Source: Cliona cf. orientalis
Lineage: Eukaryota > Porifera > Demospongiae > Clionaida > Clionaidae
DNA length: 64,000 nucleotides
Reading direction: 5' to 3'
Assembly: GCA_963930775.1 (NCBI GenBank)
Contig: OZ005699.1
Span: 372,001 to 436,000 of the forward strand
Made by a program: the position numbers and the translations under genes. Below the pieces are notes generated by a model, which saw only the letters and a program-made list of their open reading frames with translations, ran no database searches and was not told the origin of the DNA. This document shows, piece after piece, positions 45,393-56,101 of this stretch (positions are counted from its first letter, which is position 1; each line of letters starts with the position of its first letter).

Positions 45393-46154
45393 TTATATGT
45401 CAGCTGCTTCTTCTAGTTGGTTGTATTGTCCGTAGGCAATATTCTCATCTGTTGCTATTACTTCATTGTTATTGTTTAGTTCCGCTGACAATTTTGAGCC
45501 ATACGCTGTGTTCTCTTCTGTCTTCAATTCTGAATCATTTGCTACGATATCAATAATATTGTCTAGTTCATATGCTTGGTCAACTTCTGTTGCAGAATTG
45601 TCGTGTGCTCTGTTTGGCTCAATTAAATCATAATCCGCTTGATTAACTTCATTGTTTGTCAAATTTGTGCCATATGCTATATCCGCTTCAACTTTCAGCT
45701 CTGAAGCAGAATATTCATATTCTGCAGTAGCTACCTTCTTCCTCTGCAGCATAATCAGTAGGTATAAGTGGCAGTGGGAGATGATGGATGGCTCAGTGGG
45801 GTTTGTGCATGCGCAGGTAGCGAGTTTTCCATCGTCGATGTGCATGCTAGCTATCCACCGCGATCTGGGTGGATTGTTTAGCTCTCTCATACTTTGTGCA
45901 CGAACGTACCAAAGCTATGACGAGGCATAATATGACACAGATGCATATGAGGACGGCTATCACAATGATAGAGATTATGGTAGCATTACCTGAGTCGAAT
46001 TGTCCTGCATGTGCATGTATACAGGGAGTTTAAATTAATTTTCACTTGTAGCTATAGTTATTTCGTGCTCACCTTGACATTCATCAATAGAGAGTAGTAG
46101 AAAGATCACTAAAATGCTCCACAAAGAACAGAAATTCAGCATGATAACTGCCAT
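45393..46154 (-). pseudogene. Adaptor-like gene copy 2, disrupted
   Basis: Paralogue of the gene at 43871-44696: signal exon 46154-46073 (MAVIMLNFCSLWSILVIFLL) joins in phase to 46013-45393, with the same small ectodomain and membrane helix. After IAVDS a small insertion gives an in-frame TAG where copy 1 reads SETSMVEN, and further indels near 45735 and 45800 change frame. The tail downstream stays open and well conserved (EYEYSASELKVEADIAYG to ENIAYGQYNQLEEAADI). Either the gene is dead, or it makes a truncated membrane stub, or splicing removes the damaged part; no plausible intron was found. Confidence 0.65.
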
Positions 46155-46284
46155 ATTTCTTAATTAACTGCTGATGTACATGTAGCTAGCTAGCTCAGTA
46201 GCTACACGAAAAAAGTATGGTTGGAGTTCTTCTAATCTCGGACGATGAGTGCAGTATTATGGTCTCTGGAAGCCTGAATAAGCT

Positions 46285-46620
46285 CGCCCCTGGGGAACTT
46301 TAATTTGTTCCAGTTGGTGTTACTGAGAAGTTTAGTGAAGCACCACTCTGCTGTGATAATAATAATAATATGCACTGAAAATTTACTATGACTAGTATGA
46401 GTTATCTGCATGTGGTCTGCAACACATGGTCACTCCCAAAAACTCAATGAAGATAATAATCTGATATCTTTATTGAGCCTTTGGGAGTGACCCATGTGTT
46501 GCAGACCGCATGCAGCTAACCAAGGGCGTATAAACTCCCCTTGAGCTAACTCTTAGTAAAAATTTCAGTGCATATTACCACAACAGAGTGGTGCTTCTAT
46601 ATAGTAAGGATTTGCTTACA
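46285..46620. repeat. Large imperfect palindrome with about 150-bp arms
   Basis: The left arm (about 46285-46440, containing GAAGCACCACTCTGCTGTG and TCTGCAACACATGG) is repeated inverted at about 46470-46620 around a short spacer. It is the outer edge of the adaptor-gene duplication and contains a third, inverted copy of the unit boundary sequence. Confidence 0.8.
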
Positions 46621-46649
46621 TTCATTTCTGGTACAGGGTCGCGCGTATC

Positions 46650-46976
46650 TATATAATGCGCATGCGCTGCATTACATGGATGCCGCAAGTGGGTGTGGTA
46701 TTTATTGGGCAATGCTTGGACACGTGACAGTCAACTGACCAAGAAGTGTGCACACCTGGTGGCAAGGAAGATCGGAAAGTGTTAGTGACGATGCTGGCGT
46801 ATAATGATACTGTGATGATACAGTGAACATATCGATATCCTGAAAACAGTAATCGGACCTAGACCTATTGACACTCAGCTAGCTGCGTCGCCGGGACCAA
46901 CTTTCGCTAAGAGGTGATAGAGGAGGTCAACTACCAACCGGCCGCTCGGAGCTAGTTCTTTAAGCTAGAAACCCAA
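46650..46976 (+). promoter_or_regulatory. Probable WIPF promoter and first non-coding exon
   Basis: A GC-rich patch (GGGTCGCGCG and an NRF1-like AATGCGCATGCGC at about 46657-46672) is followed by about 300 bp ending in a good donor, ACCCAA then GTAAGT. No ATG-led frame of note is present, so it is read as the 5' untranslated exon of WIPF; the join to the coding exon at 50266 is assumed. Confidence 0.35.
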
Positions 46977-47585
46977 GTAAGTGCTCGCCCAATTGCCAAC
47001 AGCGTGGGCCGGGGATACACTGTCATCACGACATGTGATATTTAATGTATCAGTCTGACACGTCTGGGGCGAGAGGAAGGTTTGCAAGTAATAGGCGCAT
47101 ATACATGTACGCGTATCAGCGCGAGTATGATGTGCGTGTAGGAAAGAGTGTGTGTGTGTGTGTATGTATAATTTCATGATTTGGTGTGATAATCTTTTGA
47201 TGTCAAAGGCTCATTATCCCCCAGCTTGATGCAAGCCATAGAAGGCGATGGCTGGAATACCATCAAAAGCTTAGCCTAGTCAAAGTGTGACCATACAGCC
47301 TAGCTCTTCCTTTTCGAGTACAATTCTCATGCTGAGATCATTATTCATACAGGAGCACTGACACGTCTTGAGCATAATACTACCATGAGCTGGGGAAAGC
47401 AGTACGTGTGTGTGTATGTATTATATGTGTGTTGTAGTTGAGGGCAAGGTGTGTAGTCTTTGCAGTGATAATGTTTGGTTTCAGATTGAATCCAGTAAAC
47501 AGTGCATGCTCAGCATATTAAAGCACAATTAAAAGATATCGAGCATGCACTATACTTAGACATTTCTCCCTCCCTCTCTCTCTCC

Positions 47586-47627
<42 letters not shown>

Positions 47628-50265
47628 ACTCCTTATTACAGCCCACCATGTGTACTGTGTACTTTTTGGCACCATAGCAGTGCACTCCAGTGTGCGTGTG
47701 TGCACGTTATTTCAGCCCTGGCTAAACTAGGACATGGTGTTCATTCCTCGGTGCTTTACCGTCGAATATGGCTATTTGGCTGGCTCAGGGTTCGCGCTAC
47801 TATCACTAGACTGTCACCGCTTGGCCAAAATCTGTATAATTACGTACATAAAAGTGTGTAGATCTAGTAGACTTGTATGATGCGTTCTTTAGTCTATCGA
47901 TTTCGGCCTGTCGAGGGTGAAAAGCTCGCTTTATTGTTGAATGTTGAGAGACAAAGAGGGTCCTGCTGTCGCTGTCAAGATATCTGTTTGTCAGTCGGAT
48001 TGCATAGTGTCTGTCCAGTGAGGAATGTTATTCAGAATGATGTGTCCAAAATGATTACCGCTAGTTCTCAAGGCTAGGCACCTATGTGTATATATGTGGC
48101 TCTATCTCGTGCATGATTCATATAAGATGTGACCATAGATTTTTCAAGGGTTTTGGGCTGGGGGGGGGGGGGGGGGGGGGTGGGGGAGGGAGTGGAATTA
48201 TTAACAAAACTTTGTGTTATTGTCATGTACATGTATCTCTAGTTTATCATACCACGTGTTCTAAGTCCCCCTCCCCCCAGTCCTATGTTAGAAGATGCTG
48301 TATCCTTTGGAATCATCCATGTGCTTAATTTCTTTGCGACCACATGTTAGCTAGCAGTATCTATCCCCCTCCCCCGCCCACACATGCCCTAATCTCGCTC
48401 ATAATGAACAGACTAAACCGCTTTCCTTTGACACAAGAGGTGGCCAATTACATGTTGTGAATACCAGAGTATCATGGTAACGCTATACCCTCGACCCCGT
48501 CAAGTAAATAACAGTTTCACACACCCAGCTAGCTAGCTAGCTAGGCATGTAGCAGACATGCTACATGTACATGCATGTACTATAATTATGTACATGTACA
48601 TGTATCCATGTGGATGTTGTATGTGTACGAGTTAGTGAACGAGATAACGTTAACCTCTCGTGTCATGTTGTTGTTGATTGTTGTGATATACAATGGACAA
48701 GCTGTATAAGGAAATGGTGACTCTAGTTAGTTGTTTTTTTTTTATCACAGTACACTACTAGCCTGTTCCTAGCTACAGTATAGTATTATCATTATCCTTG
48801 GAAGGTGGGGGGTACTTTTCTACACTGTTTAGGAGGGAGAGAGAGAGGGGGGGGGGAAAGAAAGGAGAGTACATGTACTGAAAAGCTTGGCACCTGCTAC
48901 AATGTGTACTCTGAGTTTGTGTGCTGATAGTGTAGTATGGAGGGCAGGAAGTTAGTTGATGCCACTGAGTGTTCCTCTACACAATTGTGCTAGTCTTATG
49001 TGGTTGAGTGTACATTTATGTACACCTGTGTGCTGTGAAGTGTAGCAAGGAGAGAGAGAGAGAGAGACAGACAGACAGAGGGAGAGAGAGACTGGCTCTG
49101 ACTTGTATTAATTGAGGTCCCTGTTCCTCATATTCCATTCCATTCCATTATGCACCCCTCCCAGATCTCTCATTCATATCATTTCAGCTACATGTGTGCA
49201 TACATCGTCCACTAAGCACTTACTGCTTTAGTCCAGCCATTCTTTTGCCTATTCTTCACAAAAAGCCCATTCACAATAGCACTCGTGTAGCTCAACATTC
49301 GTCTCAAACAAGACAGCTGCACATTTCAGTTATGCACATGATATCATGTGTACCATGTAATTATTGTACATAGTCCACGATCACCCATCCATACCTCTGA
49401 TCATGAGTGTGTGTGTGTGTGCGTGTGCGTGTACGCCCGCTCGAACTTGCACTTCATCCGACCAACATACATGTATTATTGTAGATCTCATCTATATACC
49501 ACCCTTACCTCTCAAGGCTAAATCGAGGCACCAAGCTACTGAATACCTACTTTAGTTTCATGCAAGTCCGTATCTAAATCTATCTGCTATGAATTGAACA
49601 AACACTGTTCAAGTCTAGGTAGCTGTAGTTGTAGCCTGGCAAACCCTTAATGTGATAATTCAATAAGTAGCAACACACTAAAAACCTCTGAGGCTTGTTT
49701 CTACATGACTGATACACAATATTGTGGACACGTACCGTACCGTACCCCAGTGCCCTAATTAGAGGGGTATCCTCATTTCCCCCCAAACTTTTTACACCTC
49801 ACTCTATAGTGTTCTAATTATAGGAGATACTCTCAGTTTATGAGTAATTTTTATCTACATACATGTACATGGTGTATGTCTATGACCGACTATGGTATAG
49901 GGTGCATGGTGGCTGTCTGTATATTTATGACATTAACACCGTCCGTGTTTATACGTGGTAGGCATCAAGATACTGTACATGTACACTCTACATGTGCATG
50001 TGCATGTACATGTGTATATTTTGGAAGCAGTGTATGTGTGTGTTTGTGTGATAAAAGTTGAGAAAGGAACAAGGCAATGATAACATTGGGCCAATTTGGT
50101 TCTTTTTGGAGATGCTAGCTCACTTTGTTTATTTAACGCTTTTGTCGTTTCTAATTATAGCCCACCACATCACTACTCTTTTCACCTGTGCTATTCTTTC
50201 TCTTGTCTCAGCCACTTGCATCACTGGAACGAAACTGATTGGACGTTGGACTAAATTTGTTCAAG
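46977..50265. other. Long presumed 5' intron of WIPF
   Basis: No supported exons. It holds CT microsatellites (about 47560-47630), a poly-G run (about 48161-48180), AGCT and ACATGT palindromic runs (about 48526-48605) and CA/GT-rich patches. The coding exon begins after an acceptor at 50160. Confidence 0.5.
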
Positions 50266-52560
50266 ATGCCTCCCCCTCCTCCCCCGCCCCCGGCTGCCCC
50301 TCCCCCTCCCCCCACATTTTCATCGGCCAACACAGAGAAACCAAAGTTGAACAAGAAGGAACAGAAAGGTCGAGGGGCACTGCTCGGCGATATTCACAAG
50401 GGAATGAAACTGAAGAAGACTGTGACTAACGACAGAAGTGGACCAATACTAGACAGTGAGTTTTAGAGAGAGAGAGAGAGAGAGAGAAGGGAGAGAGAGA
50501 TGAGGTATATCTCGATAGTTTCATGGCGGATGCTTTTGTTGTGATGTCCTCGATATGTGCCTAAATTAATATTTAGATTGAGGTTTGTTGATGTTTCTAC
50601 ATTTATTTGCCCTTGCTTATCTAATCACACATGTACACACATGGACTACTGTACATGTACATGTACATGTACATGTAGCTGGAACCGGTTAACCGTACAG
50701 TGGTACTGGTGTGTGCTGTGTAGAAATTCACTGATAGTGACCAGGGTAAATAAGAGAGAGAGAGGGGGGGGGGGGGGGGAGGGAGGGAGAGGTAGTGAAT
50801 AAATGCTTGTGGTAGTCTAATATACTATTATGTGTGCATTTGTGTGCAAGTTCCAGTGAGTGAGAGTGAGAGAGAATGAATGTATAGTATACAATAAGCC
50901 CTTGATACAATGTATGTGGGTGGGGGTGGGCTTGGTATGATCTCTCTGTGTGAAGCACTGCTCTATTTGGAGGTCTTGGAGTGATATCACTTTTCTCCCT
51001 TCCCTCTCCTTTCTCAGATGATCACGTTAATTTCTGTGCTACCATATTTGGACGAAAGGGTGAATGAGGAATGATGCGTAGCTAGGGTCATGTTTAACGT
51101 TTAGATTCAGCTGCTGGCCAGCTATTGCCAAATTTCCGAGTAAAAATCAATATATTATACATGTACATATACATACATGTACATGCAGCATAGTGAACTA
51201 TTGAAGGATAAGAGAAGGGAAGAGAGTATGTGAGCATGTGTGTGAGAGAGAGAGTGAGAGAAAAGTCGTGGTATATGATGTAAATCTTGAAAGAGCTATA
51301 TAGATCTGTCTAGATAGAGAGGAGAGAGAGAGAGAGAGAGAGAGAAACATTCTCTAGCCAGTTCCAGCTTATCCATGTAAGTAAATTAAAAAAAGAAAAC
51401 CACAAGCTTTTCCTTGCCAGTACTACACACACACACACACACATCACGACGTACACACATTTACACATTATGGCACATATTCAGCATCATCCCTTCCAAA
51501 TGTTTGTGTTTACTGCGATGCTATGAATTCCCCGTCTTTGAGCATGCTAGCCATCTGCGCACATATACACACACATACATACTAACACTTACACAAGTAG
51601 GTATACATACAAAAATGTACAGTACCCCATAGACTCTGTATGCCTTGTTAGCCAGAACCAGAGAAATTTGAACCTTTCAAGCTAGCTTAGTATCCAATTC
51701 ATAATAGTACATTGTATGTTGTAAAATATGAACTAAGTATCATATACAGTGCTTGGAATATCATACACTAATGTAACGTAACATCACTACTAATATCATC
51801 ACTAACATGCAATGTTATGTTCATGTTACATTGTACTGACCCTGTTACATGTACATGTATACATGTACATGTACACATGTATCTTGTACTGAGTTACAGC
51901 TGTACAACTGTACATTGTACATGTACATCATGCATCCTTTTTGCAATTGGTGAAAGTGATTCAGAGCTGATCGGCGAGTGAGCTAGCTGTCCTTTCCTGG
52001 TCACAGTTTGCACACTCACTCTACGCACACACACATACATACACACATACATACACACATACATACATACATACATATGCACAGTCTCTTAGACACATAG
52101 CTAGCGTCATACAGTATCAAGTCTTCTGGCTAACTAAATGGTTGTTTATCCATGACCCCTTTTTCATCATTAGGCTACCCTATGATCATCTACACTCATC
52201 CCATAGTTGATTGATAATTTTCCCATAAAAACAAACAGATATGATATGTATGTATATGTCACTATCTAGGCTTTTAAATACCAGTGGCGGTACAGTGAAG
52301 TAATAGCATGTGCTGTTTTGTGTGTTTTTGTAAAGTATATATACACCGACTGGGGAAAGGTAAATAGAGGTTGAGAGAGAGAGAGAGAGAGAGAGGGAGG
52401 GAGAGAGAGACTGAAACCTTCTGTAATGCTCAGCGTGCGTGTATGTTTTTATTGTTTAGTGAAAACTTACACTTGTACACATACATGTATTGTATTAGGA
52501 GTGCTGATACTTCCAGGAAACCCTGCATAATATATGTACGCATGTGTCAAGTTAAACTTT

Positions 52561-52601
<41 letters not shown>

Positions 52602-55600
52602 ATACAGAGCCTAAAGGTTCAGGTGGTGGTGGTGGTCCCATGCGCCCCCCGGGGGGCGGCGGTGGCGGTGGTGGTGGAGGAGGAGGGGGAGGAGGAGGAT
52701 TTGGTGGAGGGGGAGGCGGCGGCGGTATGGGGGGATTGTTTGCCGGAGGGATGCCTAAGCTGCGGTCGACTGGAAGGGGACCTTCTTCGAGTAGTTTAAC
52801 GGAGTCAACCTCTCCCTCTCCTGGGCCGTCTCCAGGTGAGTTACTCTACATGTAGCACTGTACAAATCCTTATACAAATGTGAGTTAGTACCATCTCCAG
52901 TTTGTATACATGTAAGTATGTGTGGCATAGTACATTCCCCATCTCCCTTACAGAATTTTATCTCTTCTAATGATTATATCTTCTTGGTCATGATCACTGC
53001 TTGTATTATCTTATGACGCATAGGTTTTAAACTGCCGTCACAAAACAGGGGACCTCCAACTAGCAACCGAGGAGGGCCCCCTCAACCGCCCTCCAGCAGC
53101 AACAAGCCTGGCGGCCCCCATTCGGTGGGGGCTAACAAGCCAAATTTCAGAAAAGACCCTCCCCCCGGACCGCCTAGTATTGGAAATCGTATCAACGGTC
53201 CGAGTAAGGGCAGCCTAAGAAGTAACGCTCCCCCTCCTCCCACTCGGAGTAACAATCCTACACAGAGTTTGAGTAGTTCGTCGATTAATCGTCCATCGTT
53301 GAAGTCTCCCTCGCCAACGAGCTCGCTACCTCCCTCGATCAATAAGACTGTGGCCCCCACGATGCCGAGAGGAGCACCGCCCCCACCTCCCACACGAGCA
53401 CTACCCTCCCCACCGGCACAGGGAGGAGGTCCAAAGTATGTGAAAATTGTTGACAAGAGTGTAATTCTAATTAGAGAGCACTAGAGTATCAGATTGACAG
53501 AGTATGAATTAGGCCCTAATATAGATGGAGGCATTTTCATTCATGCTTGTCTGTGCTGGTAGTAATTGCACCAAGTATTTATTATTAATAATAAGATATT
53601 ATGTAATAGATATCGCATGGTAGGCAGTGTATTATGGATTATAAAGCCCACGACCCCGAGGGCGCAGCCCGAGGGGGAGGGGCTTTATAATCCATAATAC
53701 GCATGCCTACCATGTGACATCTGATATATATCCTGATTGGTCAGTTTCTTAGTGTTTGTGTTTAGATGGTAGGAAATCATTGGCTGGCATATTTTTAGTG
53801 CAGTGCACTATAGTGTTCACAGGGGATTATAATTGCCTGAGGGAGGTCAATATTTTAGTTATAACACCCCTGTTACCTAGGATACAAGGGTGAATCAGGA
53901 TATATATTATTAGATTTCATACCACTTAAAATTTAATGATTTTTTTAAAATATTTGCAGGCATAATGCTCCACCTCCTCCATCAAGATCGGCCCCTATAT
54001 CCTCGCGACCCCTCCCCTCACCCCCGGCTAATGGTGGGGGTAGTGCTCGTTTGGGTGTTCCTCCACCTCCCCCCGGACGAAGTCCTTCCCCTGACACTCA
54101 ACAGCGGGGGCCACCTCCCCCTCCCCCCTCAAGATCAGACTTAACAGATAGTTATAGCGGAAGGGGAGCAGGAGGATCCAGCAGCAGTCGAGGGGGGCCT
54201 CCACCTCCCCCCGTAAGAACGGATCTACAGGACAGTGGTCGAGTGGGCAGTGTTCGAGGGGGACCACCACCTCCCCCCACCAGAGTGGATGTGAATGACA
54301 ACAGAGGGGGAAGCAGTAGTAGTCGAGGGGGACCCCCACCTCCCCCCACAAGAACTGATTTTGAGAGTTCCCTTAATAAAGGTAGTGGTAGTATGAGAAT
54401 GGCCGGTCGACCTTTGCCCCCTCCCCCCGGTGGCCGGGGAGGCAGCGAATCAGAAGACAGTGGCCCCCCTACAAGGAGAGCAGGTATGTGAAATTTTAGG
54501 ATATTGTACATGTACATTCATCCTTAGCTCTAAAGCTGGTTGCACTATCAGCCACTGACATCAACCATTATTACATATGCATGTAATCATTAATTTTTAC
54601 AATGTCATAATAATTATATACCGTAAATCTGGAAATTTTCGTGTAAAGAAACTTTCATGTGATAAATTTTCATGCATTAGTGTTAATAGTGCGCGCTAAT
54701 TTTCGTAGGCACCATCGGCTACGAAAATATTTTTACAACGAAAATTTCCAGATTTACGGTATTATTCGTAATTCCACAGGTCCCCCTCCCCCTCCGTCAC
54801 GAGCCCCACCTCCCCCAGCTGGAGGAGGGGGCGGAGGGAAGAGAGATCTCCCACCACTTCCGCCAACCGGAGGAGGGAACAGACGCCCACAGTCGCCAGA
54901 GAGAGAGACGGAGCAGTACGATGGCAGACGGGCAAGCAGAGGGTGAGGGAAGGGATGATCATGATTTGCACCCGAGTTAAACTCTATTCCCAGATTTTCG
55001 TAAAAAATGGATAGGGTCAGAGTTAGGGACACGCACATTATCGGACTATACCTTATAATTTAACCCTATTATGCCAGCATTATGCCAGCATAACATAAAC
55101 ACCTATCATGCCCAAAGTAATGCCAGCATATTGTGCTTATCTCTAGCCAGGGTCATGGTGTACTAGAAGTATAAGTTTTTGGGGCATAGAATTCACTGAG
55201 GAAAAGATTTAAAGGTGTTTGTACTGTTATTATTAAAGTTGCTAATTCTGTCACTTTCAGGGGTCCTAATAGAATGCCCACTGCAACGATGCCTAGAATA
55301 GCGCCTCCCCCTCCTCCCGGGGGAAACAAGCCATCTCAACCGCCACGGCTCCAAGCTCCGCCCCCTCCCACCACACCCGGACACAGATCAGCGCCACCTC
55401 CTCCTCCAGCAAGGAATGCAGCTTCACCAGACAGTAAGAGAGGGAGGGAGGGAGAGAGAGAGAGAGTGAGAGAATAAACGGAGGCTGAAAGCTTGCAAGC
55501 ATTGTATTATATTTTACTTTCATTCGTATCATGATATCACCTTTTATCGTTGTTTTCAGATGATTTGGAGAATCGGTTTCAGTTCAACATGGACCTTCCT

Positions 55601-56101
55601 CCCCCTGACATGTGGAAGGCAGGGCCTAAAACCTATCCCAGTGCGAACGCTCAGAACAGAACTAGAACAGGCGGTGGAGGTGGAGGTATGTGCGTCGCTA
55701 TTGTGTATCCAACAAAATTGTCGGTACATATATATACCATAGATTGCGAAATTTTCGCCGTTAAAAAAATTTCGTCGACGACCTTTATATTTTATGTAAC
55801 ATACATCGACCTATATCTATTTTGGTCACTAAAGTCTGGCGACGAAATTTAGACTATTTGAAAAATTTACAAGCAAAATATTTTGCCGGCGAAAATATCC
55901 CAATCTACAGTATTATGTAGTTCTAAACGTTAACTGTTAGCTCTCTGAGTACAATTTACCCCTCCCTCTCTCCCTCTCCCCCTCTCTCTGGCCTGCACAG
56001 GAAGAAGAGTTCCCCCGGCCCCCGCAGGGAACCGGCAACCGCCACCTCCCCCTCCAGCTAGGGATGCCCCACCCCCGCCCCCACCGTTACCGCATCGTTA
56101 G
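50266..56101 (+). CDS. WIPF1: WASP-interacting protein (WIP/verprolin family)
   Basis: WIP binds actin and WASP/N-WASP and controls Arp2/3-driven actin assembly. Exons: 50266-50455, 52608-52835, 53024-53435, 53960-54483, 54780-54942, 55261-55433, 55560-55685, 56001-56101, all phases closed, 638 aa. The order mirrors vertebrate WIPF1: poly-Pro start MPPPPPPPPAAPPPPP, WH2 actin-binding segment GRGALLGDIHKGMKLKKTVT, glycine-rich stretch ending GGLFAGGMPKLRST, a long Pro-rich centre with at least four repeats of RGGPPPPPxR followed by a TD/VD dipeptide, and the WASP-binding region ENRFQF...DLPPPDMWKAGPKTYPS near the C-terminus. Vertebrates have three paralogues; only one is here, so the symbol marks the family. 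Two MITEs lie in its introns. Confidence 0.94.
52563..52599. repeat. (CA)n microsatellite before WIPF exon 2
   Basis: About 18 CA units lie immediately upstream of the acceptor at 52606-52607, so the tract length may affect splicing of the glycine-rich exon. Confidence 0.9.
53616..53714. repeat. Long imperfect hairpin in WIPF intron 3
   Basis: CATGGTAGGCA...TATTATGGATTATAAAGCCC is followed after a GC-rich loop (ACGACCCCGAGGGCGCAGCC) by the complement with one small extra bulge. Probably a MITE; I could not settle a target duplication. Confidence 0.8.
54619..54761. mobile_element. MITE with TACCGTA termini, copy 2
   Basis: Same ends (TACCGTAAATCTGGAAATTT) and ATTTTCGT interior as 8294-8484, with about 50 bp of interior missing. 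It ends 18 bp before WIPF exon 5, so the element's edge directly abuts or supplies the region of that exon's splice acceptor. Confidence 0.88.
55735..55912. mobile_element. MITE with TACCATAG/CTACAGTA ends, copy 5
   Basis: Reverse-orientation relative of 20207-20396, sharing AGTCTGGCGACGAAATTTAG and AAATTTACAAGCAAAATATT. It lies in WIPF intron 7. Confidence 0.8.

Noticed and set aside
52640-52760. Poly-glycine frame as simple-repeat artefact
   Set aside because: Rejected as artefact only in other frames: in the WIPF frame it is flanked by KPKGSG and GLFAGGMPKLRST, as in vertebrate WIPF1, so it is truly coding.
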